From positions 1 through 64,000 of the forward strand of contig CADCWO010000056.1 of NCBI GenBank assembly GCA_902806435.1: DNA of 64,000 nucleotides, written 5' to 3'. Of the stretch, positions 34,584 through 43,744 are shown piece by piece. Position 1 is the first letter of the stretch. Every line of letters starts with the position of its first letter. The position numbers and the translations under genes were made by a program. This DNA comes from an uncultured Synechococcales cyanobacterium (GTDB lineage: Bacteria; Cyanobacteriota; Cyanobacteriia; Thermosynechococcales; Thermosynechococcaceae). The notes under the pieces were generated by a model. That model had not been told where the DNA came from. It saw only the letters and a list, made by a program, of their open reading frames with translations, and did no database searches.

Positions 34584-36374
34584 TTATTTTTGTGAAACCT
34601 TGAGTTCGTAGAGATTCCAAAATGCTCCTCCTAGGGCAGAATACTTGATACCTTGGACGCGATCACTCACCGCATCCAGGCTAATTCGCTCCACCAGATG
34701 AATGAAAGGCAATTGTTCTTGAGCAATCTGTTGGGTCTGGGCGTAGATAGTCTTGCGCTTTGCCTCATCTAGCTCCTGTGCTCCTTGGATATAGAGATCG
34801 CTAATTTTCCGCTCCCAGTCAGCAGCTTCCCAACCAATCAGTTGTGGTTCTCCTGGTATTGGTCCCTGATTAAAGGTGTGTAAGGCTCCCTCAGCATTCC
34901 AAATATTAAATCCGCTATTGGGTTCAATACCGCCTCCCAGGAAACCTCCCAGATAGCAGTCGTAACTCCGAGCAACAGAAACCCTTTCTATGTAGGGATT
35001 AAAGCTCAGAATCTGCAAATCGACTTGCATACCAATCCTGCTAAGATCCCGTTTGATCTGCGCTGCCATATCTACTCTTGTTTTCCGCTCCACATTACTT
35101 AAAAGAGTGAATCTTACCCGATTGCCCTCAGCATCCAAAAGTTGGTTTTTATCGTTGTATTTAAATCCTGCTCCAAGTAAGAGTTGCTTCGCTTTGTCTG
35201 GATTGTAATCATAGACTTTTAGACCCTCCTGAGGTGAAAGATAGTAGGGACTTTTGATATAAATTGGCGAGTTTTGCAGTTCCCCTAGCCCCCGGAAAAC
35301 ATTGTTTTTAATCGTCTCGCGGTCAATCGCATGGGCAACCGCCTGCCTAAACGCTACCGTATTAAACCAGCGAGACTTAATCGGGTTGACTAACGGCTGG
35401 TTCCTAGAATTACGAGCTTTATTGAGATTGAAGGCAACAAAAGTCGTGCCTGTCTCCATCCCACCGTTGTAGATGTTGAAGTGTCTGCGCTTTTCCTCTT
35501 GCTTCAGTAGCTCAAACGCTTCCGGAGCTACCTCCAAATCATCTAAATCCCCATTACGAAAGCTCAGTAACTGGTTATCCGTCGATTCAATGATTTGTAA
35601 AACTATACGCTCAATGTAAGGCTGAGGGTTTCCCTGAGCATCTTTGCGCCAGTAGTAGGGATTGCGCCGGAAGATGACCCGCTGCGTTGGGGTAAAGCTT
35701 TCCATCCGATAGGGGCCGTTACCGATAATCTTTTGCGGATCAGTGTCTGTCCCCCAAGTCGACAGGAACTTAGGATTGCCATCTGGCCCAGTTGCTTGCA
35801 CTGTCTCTCGCAAAATATGGGCAGGTAGAATCGGCAGTCCACCAGTATTTCTCAAAAAAGGTGCAAAGGGCTCTGGTATGGTAAATTCAACCCGCCGCTG
35901 GTCAAGTTTCTTCACAGTCGGGAAGCTACCGCTTGTCCCGATTCTCAGAATATCTCGGATGCCAGTCGGAATCTTTTCATTGAGATAGATATTGTTATAG
36001 GTAAAAACAATATCGTCTGTTGTGAAGGGTTGACCATCTGACCACTTCAACCCCTCTCGCAAAGTAAAAACAACGCGCTGCTTATTCTCCGAAAGCTGCC
36101 AGGACTCAGCTACAGCAGGTTCAAGCTTTCCCGTTAGACCATTTTCAGTCAACAACCCATCGTAGAGAAAGCCAAAAACGCTATAAGCTGAGTCGTTCAG
36201 CGGGTAGTTGAATGTTGTTGGCTCACCAAGCGACGCAGAGATGAGTTGGGGTACCTGAGCAGCCTCAGTTTTAAATTGGTTGGGGCTACAGCCTGTGAGG
36301 GGAGAGCTCGCTAGAACCGCGACCAGTAAAATTGAAACCCAACGACACAACAGCGGGATAGTAGTGAACATCAA
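34584..36374 (-). CDS. Peptide/nickel-type ABC transporter substrate-binding lipoprotein
   Basis: This 596-residue extracytoplasmic binding protein of the SBP_bac_5 family has a lipoprotein signal ending SSPLTGC. The motifs VAESWQLSENKQRVVFTLRE, GLKWSDGQPFTTDDIVFTYN and FRQAVAHAIDRETI are typical of oligopeptide-binding proteins (DppA/OppA-like). No permease or ATPase gene is adjacent, so partners must be elsewhere. It is longer than usual at the C-terminal side but shows no break. Confidence 0.9.
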   Translation of the reverse strand: MMFTTIPLLCRWVSILLVAVLASSPLTGCSPNQFKTEAAQVPQLISASLGEPTTFNYPLNDSAYSVFGFLYDGLLTENGLTGKLEPAVAESWQLSENKQRVVFTLREGLKWSDGQPFTTDDIVFTYNNIYLNEKIPTGIRDILRIGTSGSFPTVKKLDQRRVEFTIPEPFAPFLRNTGGLPILPAHILRETVQATGPDGNPKFLSTWGTDTDPQKIIGNGPYRMESFTPTQRVIFRRNPYYWRKDAQGNPQPYIERIVLQIIESTDNQLLSFRNGDLDDLEVAPEAFELLKQEEKRRHFNIYNGGMETGTTFVAFNLNKARNSRNQPLVNPIKSRWFNTVAFRQAVAHAIDRETIKNNVFRGLGELQNSPIYIKSPYYLSPQEGLKVYDYNPDKAKQLLLGAGFKYNDKNQLLDAEGNRVRFTLLSNVERKTRVDMAAQIKRDLSRIGMQVDLQILSFNPYIERVSVARSYDCYLGGFLGGGIEPNSGFNIWNAEGALHTFNQGPIPGEPQLIGWEAADWERKISDLYIQGAQELDEAKRKTIYAQTQQIAQEQLPFIHLVERISLDAVSDRVQGIKYSALGGAFWNLYELKVSQK

Positions 36375-36606
36375 GATTATGGCTAGTTTCTATAGTATTA
36401 AACTGGGTTGACGTTGCTCTGCCCAAGCTAATGATTAAGTAAAGTACAGACTAGGTGACGGTAAAAAAAGTGTCACTTCTAATCCACCCAATACTTTAAC
36501 CACCAAGTACCTTCAAAAGTAGATACTAAAAAGTTATCTAACAAACCGAACGGTAAGAACAGCTTTTCCTCCTTGTCGTGTGCCGTGCTCGATGGGGAGG
36601 ATGTTT

Positions 36607-37089
36607 TTATGAGGATTGCAATAAGGCAACGGCATAGGCGGCAATGCCTTCCTCGCGACCGAGTGCTCCTAATTTTTCGTGAGTTGTGGCTTTGACGCTC
36701 ACCTGATCCGGTTTGATATTTAGGGTAGTAGCCAGACGATCGCACATCCTCTGAATATGCGGCTTTAACTTTGGCTGCTCCGCAATAATTACGGAGTCAA
36801 TATTGCCTACTTGCCAGCCTTGTGCCTCAAGTAGTTGATTTACTTGAGTGAGCAACTCCAGACTATTGGCTCCGGCCCACTGAGGGTCACTAGGAGGAAA
36901 GTAATGACCAATATCGCCCAAACTCAGGGCTCCTAGCAAAGCATCCATGATGGCATGAGTCAACACATCGGCATCACTATGCCCCAATAGGCCTAGTGCA
37001 TGGGGAATTTCAACACCGCCGAGAATTAAAGGACGATCTGCAACCAGTTGGTGAACATCGTAGCCGTTACCAATGCGGATTTGAACCAT
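36607..37089 (-). CDS. ispF: 2-C-methyl-D-erythritol 2,4-cyclodiphosphate synthase
   Basis: IspF catalyses the fifth step of the MEP isoprenoid pathway. The 160-residue length is normal. The metal site GYDVH (Asp11, His13), the motif [33 protein letters not shown], and the C-terminal [20 protein letters not shown] are all present. It feeds precursors to the crtE reaction encoded about 8 kb away. It is a single gene between longer intergenic regions. Confidence 0.95.
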   Translation of the reverse strand: MVQIRIGNGYDVHQLVADRPLILGGVEIPHALGLLGHSDADVLTHAIMDALLGALSLGDIGHYFPPSDPQWAGANSLELLTQVNQLLEAQGWQVGNIDSVIIAEQPKLKPHIQRMCDRLATTLNIKPDQVSVKATTHEKLGALGREEGIAAYAVALLQSS

Positions 37090-37183
37090 TGCTTAATCTA
37101 CCTATTTGGGATAGCTCCAGTACCCCTCACTTACTGCAAAATTGATTGGTGATTGGTAATGAGACCACTTTACAACAAACTTT

Positions 37184-37405
37184 TTACCAACGGGATTGGG
37201 CTTTGAGTAGTGCCTCTGCTTCTGCTACCGCTAAGGGTGGGGTAAAAAATAGCCTTGACCGTATAGCCTTGCCCGTATTGATAGCTCAGGTCTCTTAGGT
37301 GCTGGAGCGCCACACTTCTTATAAACTCTAAGCTCCCTTCATCACTACCTATCCTTAATGATGAAGGAGCGGCCAATCTTCAATATATCAATCGCAAAAT
37401 AATTG
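37184..37405 (-). pseudogene. Remnant of an EAL-domain (c-di-GMP phosphodiesterase) gene
   Basis: On the minus strand FAIDILKIGRSFI matches the EAL motif L-x-x-D-x-L-K-I-D-R-S-F. After several stops, YGQGYF and PPLAVAEAEALLKAQSRW-stop match the very end of EAL domains (Y-G-Q-G-Y-F...). The 14-base word TACGG(G/T)CAAGGCTA is duplicated in tandem at the break, and frames change several times. About 100 codons between the two motifs are missing. Confidence 0.7.
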
Positions 37406-37599
37406 AGGCGCGCCAAGGATGAATAGCCGAACCAAAATCATCATCCCCAAAGCTTTTAGTTGCAGGAGCATGATGGTTGCATGACCATTTTTCATGATCA
37501 CGTTTTCGGTAATTTTTAGTTTCAAGTTCGAACAGCTAAACGCGATCGCCAGAGAATTTTGGTAGATATGCGTGTTGCCTGACTGACATCAGATGCTCA

Positions 37600-37745
37600 A
37601 CAAAGTTTGCTCATCATAGGGAGTGGAATAAGTCAGTTGTCACCCGTCCTGATCACTCCCTGAAAAGCACTAGTGGTAATTTTTGTTATCTTCAATGCAA
37701 TGCAAACGCCAGGGGAGTAGCGCAAATACCCCCTGGCGTTTTTTG
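37600..37745 (+). ncRNA. Possible small RNA ending in an intrinsic terminator
   Basis: No protein frame fits this stretch, yet it has a stem AGGGAGTG (37618-37625) / CACTCCCT (37654-37661) and, 43 bases on, a classic terminator. An independent transcript of 100-150 nt is plausible. I do not recognise a known cyanobacterial RNA family (not Yfr1-like) and cannot place the promoter. Confidence 0.3.
37705..37744 (+). terminator. Strong intrinsic terminator
   Basis: AACGCCAGGGG (37705-37715) pairs with CCCCTGGCGTT (37730-37740), followed by TTTT. The 11-base-pair GC-rich stem with a T tract is a textbook Rho-independent terminator on the plus strand, yet no plus-strand protein gene ends upstream of it. 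Confidence 0.8.
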
Positions 37746-37779
37746 TGCGCTCTCTAACCTACAAGGAAATAGTAGATCA

Positions 37780-37917
37780 GTGGAAGAATTACTACATTGG
37801 TGCAATCAAGTACTGCGGTACCTTAACTTGAAGCGGATAGCTATTGGCTTGAATGAAGAAGAACAACGTCTGCTGAATGGACTCCAGAGAGCTGCTGATC
37901 AAGCTACGAGGCAATAA
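37780..37917 (+). CDS. Small hypothetical protein (45 aa)
   Basis: The frame begins at GTG 37780: VEELLHWCNQVLRYLNLKRI, then AIGLNEEEQRLLNGLQRAA and DQATRQ. It is wholly helical in appearance, with AAGGAAA about 13 bases upstream. The codon pattern looks coding, but I recognise no family and the length makes chance possible. It starts just after the strong terminator. Confidence 0.4.
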   Translation: MEELLHWCNQVLRYLNLKRIAIGLNEEEQRLLNGLQRAADQATRQ

Positions 37918-38025
37918 GCCCCTGAGCCTTCAGCGGCCAGTGATAATAGCACAATTCAGTTTTAGGAATTTAGACAGCCTGTAAAGCCCTTTCCGTGAAG
38001 AGGCTTTGAGCAGTTACTGTGGGCA

Positions 38026-38760
38026 TTATGGATGGGAAGCCTCACTAGAATTGGACTGATGTTGGTTAGGATCCGCAGTCTCTGAGAGTTTAGCTAACAA
38101 ATCAGGGCGGCGATCGCGGGTACGTTGCAGCTGCTGTTGCTGCCGCCAGCGTTCTATCTCTGCGTGGTTACCCGACAGTAATACCTCCGGCACCTGCCAC
38201 CCCCGAAAAGTAGCAGGGCGAGTGTACTGAGGATAATCTAGTAGCCCTTCTTCAAAGCTTTCTGCCTTCAACGACTCCACCTTGCCAATTGTTCCCGGTA
38301 GCAGGCGAGTCACCCCGTTGAGCAGCGTTAGGGCTGGGATCTCGCCACAGGTCAACACAAAATCCCCCAAGGATACTTCAAGGTCCACTAAATGAGTCAC
38401 CCGCTCATCCACCCCTTCATAGTGGCCGCAGATTAAAACAAGTTGCTCGTAATCCTGGGCAAAGGCGCGGAACATTTCCTGGCGCATCGTCTGTCCCTGC
38501 GGTGTCAGCAACACAACGGCACGACGGGGGAGCACTGGCAAGGATTCTACGGCGGCAAAAATCGGTTCTGGCTTGATCAGCATTCCTACCCCGCCCCCGT
38601 AGGGTTCATCATCCACGCGGTGGTGCTTATCTGTGGTAAAGTCACGCGGGTTGACCAGATGAACCTCTGCAACCCCTTTGGCGAAAGCTTTACCTAGCAG
38701 CCCAGATTGGAGGGGAGAGGTAAAAAATTCGGGAAACAAGGTAACAATATCAAATCGCAC
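38026..38760 (-). CDS. trmD: tRNA (guanine-N1-)-methyltransferase
   Basis: TrmD methylates G37 of tRNAs next to the anticodon. The 244-residue protein has the SPOUT knot motifs DEPYGGGVGMLIKPEPIFAA, LICGHYEGVDERV and EVSLGDFVLTCGEIPAL, and the C-terminal FRGWQVPEVLLSGNHAEIER. The start MRFDIVTLFPEFF is standard. It is not accompanied by rimM or rplS here, unlike in many bacteria. Confidence 0.95.
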   Translation of the reverse strand: MRFDIVTLFPEFFTSPLQSGLLGKAFAKGVAEVHLVNPRDFTTDKHHRVDDEPYGGGVGMLIKPEPIFAAVESLPVLPRRAVVLLTPQGQTMRQEMFRAFAQDYEQLVLICGHYEGVDERVTHLVDLEVSLGDFVLTCGEIPALTLLNGVTRLLPGTIGKVESLKAESFEEGLLDYPQYTRPATFRGWQVPEVLLSGNHAEIERWRQQQQLQRTRDRRPDLLAKLSETADPNQHQSNSSEASHP

Positions 38761-39225
38761 TAAATAATGACCATTGAGAACACAAACTTCAGCAGGTTGA
38801 GGTAATAATTGAGAGCACTAGCTGAACAGCTTCCAAACGAACTCTCAAAGTTTCGCTATCAGCTCCTAAATGCTCTTAAACTAATTTGATACCATTTCAC
38901 GGCGTTTCTGGTACAGATTTTCGATGAGATGCTCAACTTTACAAGCGTACAGCTATTCAACTGAATCTAACCCAACAAGGAAAGGGTATTACATGTTGTG
39001 AATTATTACCTCCAGAGTTATAAATTTTTGTGAGCTATTTCAGGGAAAATTTTGCAAGTTGACCTGCGATATCCCACTCTGACAGTTTACCGGCAACGCT
39101 ATCCCTCTTACCTCAGCTTGAAGTCAAAGTATTGACTAAAACGTCCCACCGGCTCGAACCAAAAGACGACAACCCACTTGCTTAAGTCATAGAGGTTAAA
39201 GACTTCTGATCCAGAAACTTTGAAT
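38761..39225. other. Divergent promoter region, trmD / cphB
   Basis: This 465-base gap between divergent genes contains no gene that I can support. It must hold promoters for trmD and for the cyanophycin genes. I looked for an NtcA-type GTA-N8-TAC site and saw none that I would defend. Confidence 0.35.
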
Positions 39226-40128
39226 ATGCAGCAGTTAGAATCACAAATTTTGAGAGAAAGCCTGCCACAGCGGATAAAAACTGCTGTGATGGCCATTGGT
39301 GGTGCCGAGGACAGGGTCCGGGTACGGCAAATTCTAAGCACGTTTTTTGAGCGGGCCGGAGCAACTAATGCCCGGATTATGCTTATTCCTACCGCCTCCC
39401 GCGATCCAGACGCGATGGGCCGAATTTACCGAGATATCTTTGAGGATATGGGTGCCAAAGCTGTGGAAGTTTTGGATGTCCGAGCGCGAGAGCAAGGAGA
39501 GAACCCCCTACTGGAACACCACCTAGAAAACTGTACTGGGGTGTTTATATCCGGAGGAGATCAGTTGCGGCTTTGTGAGTTTCTAGCTAATACACCATTC
39601 GTTACCAAACTGCGATCGCAAGTCCAGCAGGGTAAAATGGTTTTGGCAGGGACTAGTGCTGGGGCGGCGGTGATTGGGCACCAGATGATTGCTGGTGGCG
39701 GCAGTGGAGAGTTTCCCAATCGCTCATTAGTGGAGATGAGCATTGGGTTAGGCATTATTCCAGGCATAATTGTGGATCAGCACTTTCATAAGCGCAATCG
39801 CCTCTGCCGCTTGATTAGTGCGATCGCAGAGTATCCGGACAAACTGGGAATTGGCATTGACGAGGATACCTGCGCTTTGTTCTCCCCAGACGGTCTGGTA
39901 GAGGTAATTGGCAAAGGCACGGTGACGATTGTGGATCCTGGAGAAATCGCCTCCACCAGTCACCCAGATGTGGGTGCCAGTGACCCCTTCAGTATTTACA
40001 ATTTGCGACTCCACATTTTGAGTCACGGCGATCGCTACAGCTTGGATAAAAGAGAAGTATATAGCCAGCGAACCGGAATTCTACCTAGCTCCTCCAGTTC
40101 GTCAATCAGCCAAAATGAGAATGCCTAA
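39226..40128 (+). CDS. cphB: Cyanophycinase
   Basis: CphB is a serine exopeptidase that cuts cyanophycin into beta-Asp-Arg dipeptides. The 300-residue protein has the nucleophile Ser144 in GTSAGAAVIG, the motif FISGGDQLRLC, PTASRDPDAMGRIY near the start, and DQHFHKRNRLCRL. I chose ATG 39226 (MQQLESQ); a TTG two codons upstream is in frame. cphA follows after 91 bases, the usual cphBA order, so storage and release are encoded together. Confidence 0.95.
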   Translation: MQQLESQILRESLPQRIKTAVMAIGGAEDRVRVRQILSTFFERAGATNARIMLIPTASRDPDAMGRIYRDIFEDMGAKAVEVLDVRAREQGENPLLEHHLENCTGVFISGGDQLRLCEFLANTPFVTKLRSQVQQGKMVLAGTSAGAAVIGHQMIAGGGSGEFPNRSLVEMSIGLGIIPGIIVDQHFHKRNRLCRLISAIAEYPDKLGIGIDEDTCALFSPDGLVEVIGKGTVTIVDPGEIASTSHPDVGASDPFSIYNLRLHILSHGDRYSLDKREVYSQRTGILPSSSSSSISQNENA

Positions 40129-40219
40129 GTGTTCGCGATAAACAGTTTCCGATCCCTTGCAGGTTTGAAACTGGAAGCAACGCTCTAAGCTTGTTCTAGA
40201 CTTTGCTGATTGATTTGCC

Positions 40220-42958
40220 ATGAAAATCCTGAAAACTCAAACGCTACGCGGTCCTAATTACTGGAGTATCCATCGCCAGAAATTAATCGTTATGCGTCTA
40301 GACCTGGAGGACCTGGCAGATAAACCGTCCGCTCAAATTCCTGGCTTTTATGAAGCTTTGGTTGAGGTTTTGCCTAGTCTCGTTGAACACTTCTGCTCGC
40401 CGGGCTGTCCAGGTGGTTTCTTGAGCCGGGTGAAAGAAGGCACAATGATGGGCCACATCGTTGAGCATGTGGCGTTAGAGCTGCAAGTGCTAGCCGGAAT
40501 GCAGGTAGGGTTTGGCCGCACCCGCGAAACTTCCACCGCTGGAGTTTACCGGGTGGTAATTGAGTACTTAGACGAGCAGGCCGGCCGCTACGCCGCCCGC
40601 GCAGCGGTGCGCCTCTGCCAAAGCATTGTGGAAACGGGCTACTATTCGCATCAAGAGTTAGACAAAGACCTGCAAGACCTACAAAAACTCTGGGCAGATG
40701 CCGCGTTAGGTCCAAGTACGGAAACAATTGTGCGGGAGGCAGAAGCGCGGGGTATTCCCTGGTTCCCATTGTCCAGCCGCGATCTGATTCAACTGGGCCA
40801 TGGTGTGCACCAGAAAAGAATTCAAGCAACCCTCAGCGAGCGCACAGGTATTTTGGGAGTAGAGCTGGCGGGTGACAAAGAAGCAACAAAAAAAATCTTA
40901 GCCAGCTCTGGGGTGCCAGTCCCCAGCGGCACCGTGATTGACTATGCAGATGAGCTAGAGCGAGCGATCACAGATGTCGGCGGCTTCCCGGTGGTAATTA
41001 AGCCCTTAGATGGCAATCATGGCCGGGGCATCACCCTAGATATCGAGAACTGGGAACAGGCAGAAACTGCCTACGATACGGCCACTGCCATTTCCCGGCC
41101 AGTAATCGTCGAGCGCTACTACCAGGGAAGCGATCACCGGGTATTGGTAGTCAATGGAAAAGTCGTGGCTGTCTCGGAGCGGGTACCCGCCCATGTGGTG
41201 GGGGATGGTACATCGACAATCGCTGAACTGATCGAGTGGACCAATCGCGACCCTCACCGGGGGGAAGGGCACGACAACAACCTTACCCGGATTGAGGTGA
41301 GCGAAATTACTTGGCGGCTTCTCGAGCGCCAGGGTTACACTCTAGATACCGTTTTGGCAGCGGGAGAGACCTGCTACCTGCGGGCTACCGCCAACTTGAG
41401 TACTGGCGGTATTGCCGTCGATCGCACTGACGATATTCATCCAGAAAATACCTGGATGGCAGAACGGGTCGCCAAAATTATTGGTTTAGATATCGCTGGC
41501 ATAGATATTGTCACCCCAGATATTTCTCGGCCGCTGCGGGAAGTGGGGGGCGTTGTCGTGGAAGTGAATGCTGCCCCTGGATTTCGGATGCATGTTCGTC
41601 CTAGCCAAGGAATTTCCCGTAATGTTGCTGCTCCGGTCCTGGATATGCTGTTTCCCTCCGGAAGTTCCAGCCGCATTCCGATCATTGCCGTCACAGGTAC
41701 TAATGGCAAAACCACCACGACCCGCCTAATTGCCCATATTTTCAAGCAGTGCCAGCGAGTGGTTGGTTATACAACCACGGACGGCATCTACATCGGCGAT
41801 TATCTGGTGGAAAAAGGCGATACCACTGGTCCTCAGAGTGCCCACCTGATCCTGAAAGATCCGACGGTAGAAGTTGCTGTGCTGGAGACTGCTAGAGGGG
41901 GAATCTTGCGTTCTGGGTTAGGATTTGATGCCTGCGATGTCGGAGTAGTCCTGAATGTCCAGGCGGATCACTTGGGGATTGGGGATGTCGAAACCTTAGC
42001 AGACCTGGCTCGGGTCAAGAGTGTAGTAGCAGAAGCAGCTCAGCCCGGCGGCTACGCAGTGCTGAATGGGGATGATCCGCTGGTTGCAGCGGCAGCAGAG
42101 CATGTGCAGGCGCAGGTCGCTTATTTTACCCTTGATCCAGAAAACCCGATTGTCCGAGCCCATACTGAGCAGGGAGGGCTGGCCGCTGTTTATGAAAATG
42201 GTTACCTCTCAATTTTGAAGGGAAGCTGGACATTGCGAATTGAGCCAGCGGTGAATGTCCCCCTAAGCATGGGAGGCCGTGCCACATTCATGATTGCTAA
42301 TGTGCTGGCTGCCAGTTTAGCTGCCTTTGCGCAAGGGGTGAGCATTGAAAACATCCGCGCAGCGCTGTTAAGCTTTCAAGCTTCTGTCAGCCAGACACCG
42401 GGCCGGATGAACTTGTTCGACTTGGGCAGCTACCATGTGCTGGTTGACTATGCTCATAACCCAGCCGGATACGTAGCCCTAGGCAGCTTCGTCAAAAGCT
42501 GGCCGGGGGAACGAATTGGGGTGATTGGTGGGCCGGGAGACCGGCGGGATAGTGATTTACAAACCTTAGGAGAACTATCCGCCGGGATCTTTAATCGGGT
42601 GATTGTCAAAGAGGATGATGACCCGCGCGATCGCTGTCGGGGAGAAGCCGCTGCCTTGATTGGGGCAGGGCTACAACAGGCAAATCCCAGTTGCCAGTAC
42701 GAAACTATTTTTGACGAGACGGGGGCAATTTCTGCTGCTTTAGAAACTGCTACCCCCGGCAGCTTGGTTGTGATTTTACCCGCTGATGTGGGCCGGGCGA
42801 TCGCCATGATTGAATCGCATCAGCTTGCCACTGTGCCACAGCCGCCATTGATGGCTATTCAAAACGGCCATGCCTCTTCTAGGGAGCTGGATACGGAGCA
42901 AGGACAGTCAGGAGAAGCTTCTGTAGAGGGTGTAGAGCATCCAGTCTCCGTCCAGTGA
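40220..42958 (+). CDS. cphA: Cyanophycin synthetase
   Basis: CphA polymerises aspartate and arginine into the nitrogen reserve cyanophycin, using ATP. The 912-residue protein has an N-terminal domain (MKILKTQTLRGPNYWSIHRQ), an ATP-grasp domain at ~210-480 that adds arginine (FPVVIKPLDGNHGRGIT, VVEVNAAPGFRMH), and a Mur-ligase-like domain from ~490 that adds aspartate, with P-loop GTNGKTTTT at ~493-501 and VDYAHNPAGY. The last ~40 residues are a low-complexity tail. The start is ATG 40220. Confidence 0.96.
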   Translation: MKILKTQTLRGPNYWSIHRQKLIVMRLDLEDLADKPSAQIPGFYEALVEVLPSLVEHFCSPGCPGGFLSRVKEGTMMGHIVEHVALELQVLAGMQVGFGRTRETSTAGVYRVVIEYLDEQAGRYAARAAVRLCQSIVETGYYSHQELDKDLQDLQKLWADAALGPSTETIVREAEARGIPWFPLSSRDLIQLGHGVHQKRIQATLSERTGILGVELAGDKEATKKILASSGVPVPSGTVIDYADELERAITDVGGFPVVIKPLDGNHGRGITLDIENWEQAETAYDTATAISRPVIVERYYQGSDHRVLVVNGKVVAVSERVPAHVVGDGTSTIAELIEWTNRDPHRGEGHDNNLTRIEVSEITWRLLERQGYTLDTVLAAGETCYLRATANLSTGGIAVDRTDDIHPENTWMAERVAKIIGLDIAGIDIVTPDISRPLREVGGVVVEVNAAPGFRMHVRPSQGISRNVAAPVLDMLFPSGSSSRIPIIAVTGTNGKTTTTRLIAHIFKQCQRVVGYTTTDGIYIGDYLVEKGDTTGPQSAHLILKDPTVEVAVLETARGGILRSGLGFDACDVGVVLNVQADHLGIGDVETLADLARVKSVVAEAAQPGGYAVLNGDDPLVAAAAEHVQAQVAYFTLDPENPIVRAHTEQGGLAAVYENGYLSILKGSWTLRIEPAVNVPLSMGGRATFMIANVLAASLAAFAQGVSIENIRAALLSFQASVSQTPGRMNLFDLGSYHVLVDYAHNPAGYVALGSFVKSWPGERIGVIGGPGDRRDSDLQTLGELSAGIFNRVIVKEDDDPRDRCRGEAAALIGAGLQQANPSCQYETIFDETGAISAALETATPGSLVVILPADVGRAIAMIESHQLATVPQPPLMAIQNGHASSRELDTEQGQSGEASVEGVEHPVSVQ

Positions 42959-43008
42959 GTAGTTCCACCATAAAATGCTGAAGCAAGCCTGATTGAGGGA
43001 TATAGCTG

Positions 43009-43281
43009 GTGCTTTATATGGTCATTGAATATTTCAACGCAGGCGCGGCGGCTGAAATTTACCGTCGCGCCCACAATCAGGGTCGTCAATTACCACCTGG
43101 GCTTAAGTATATGGATAGTTGGGTAGATCTCGAATACGACAGGTGCTTTCAACTCATGCAGACCGATGATCCATCCTTATTAGATACCTGGATAAAAGCT
43201 TGGAGCGATCTTGGTCATTTCGAGATTATTCCGGTGCGTACTTCGGCGGAGGCTGCTCAGTACATTACAGATAAGCTTTAA
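43009..43281 (+). CDS. DUF3303 family protein
   Basis: This 90-residue soluble protein matches DUF3303: MVIEYFNAGAAAEIYRRAHN, PGLKYMDSWVDLEYDRCFQL and WIKAWSDLGHFEIIPVRTSA. The fold is probably a small ferredoxin-like dimer, and no function is known. GTG 43009 is chosen since GAGG lies ten bases upstream and the family starts three residues before MVIE. It follows cphA by 50 bases on the same strand, so it may ride on the same transcript. Confidence 0.8.
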   Translation: MLYMVIEYFNAGAAAEIYRRAHNQGRQLPPGLKYMDSWVDLEYDRCFQLMQTDDPSLLDTWIKAWSDLGHFEIIPVRTSAEAAQYITDKL

Positions 43282-43400
43282 GACAGTTTTGATACCATTA
43301 GTCAGTTTGGGGAGAGTGCGGCGGAAAGTATTTTGGTATTAGCGTAGGTTGAGGATACAGCACGAAAAATCCCTGAACCGTGACAGAGCACAGGTTATCT

Positions 43401-43438
43401 GTTGAGCTGCAAGTTGTCTTCCCTCCGTTTAGCTCAAC
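43401..43438. repeat. Inverted repeat downstream of the TatA-type gene
   Basis: GTTGAGCT (43401-43408) and AGCTCAAC (43431-43438) are perfect 8-base arms around a 22-base loop, between the converging DUF3303 and TatA-type genes. It may help end transcription, though no T tract adjoins it. Confidence 0.35.
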
Positions 43439-43467
43439 TAATAGCAGGTTAAACTTACCGATCAAAA

Positions 43468-43638
43468 TTATTTCGGGTCTTGCTCATCCAATGGCTCTTC
43501 CGGGTCATGGAGTTCTTCTTTGAAGCCGCGCAGCGTTTTACCAAAAGAACTCCCTAGTTCTGGCAGTTTCTTCGGACCGAACACTAAGATTGCAGCCAAA
43601 CCAATTAATCCCACTTCTAACCATCCCAGACCAAACAT
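43468..43638 (-). CDS. tatA: TatA/E-type twin-arginine translocase subunit
   Basis: This 56-residue protein has the Tat pore layout: one membrane helix (MFGLGWLEVGLIGLAAILVF), a hinge (GPKKLPELG), an amphipathic helix (SSFGKTLRGFKEEL) and an acidic tail. ATG 43638 gives the standard family start; an upstream in-frame ATG at 43710 would add an implausible tail before the membrane helix. It exports folded proteins together with TatC, whose gene is not in this window. It is divergent from the deaminase gene. Confidence 0.9.
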   Translation of the reverse strand: MFGLGWLEVGLIGLAAILVFGPKKLPELGSSFGKTLRGFKEELHDPEEPLDEQDPK

Positions 43639-43744
43639 AGAACTTTCACCCTGTGAATGCATGACTAACATAAAGAGTATAGGAAGTCGCCGTGGGCTAT
43701 GCTGCGGCAACTGTACTATTTTCTAAGCTTAAAAGGAGGTTTTT

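Noticed and set aside
37780-37917. The 45-codon gene as the target of a leader-peptide/attenuation system with the terminator upstream
   Set aside because: The terminator precedes the frame and there is no run of regulatory codons. The simpler view is an independent small gene.
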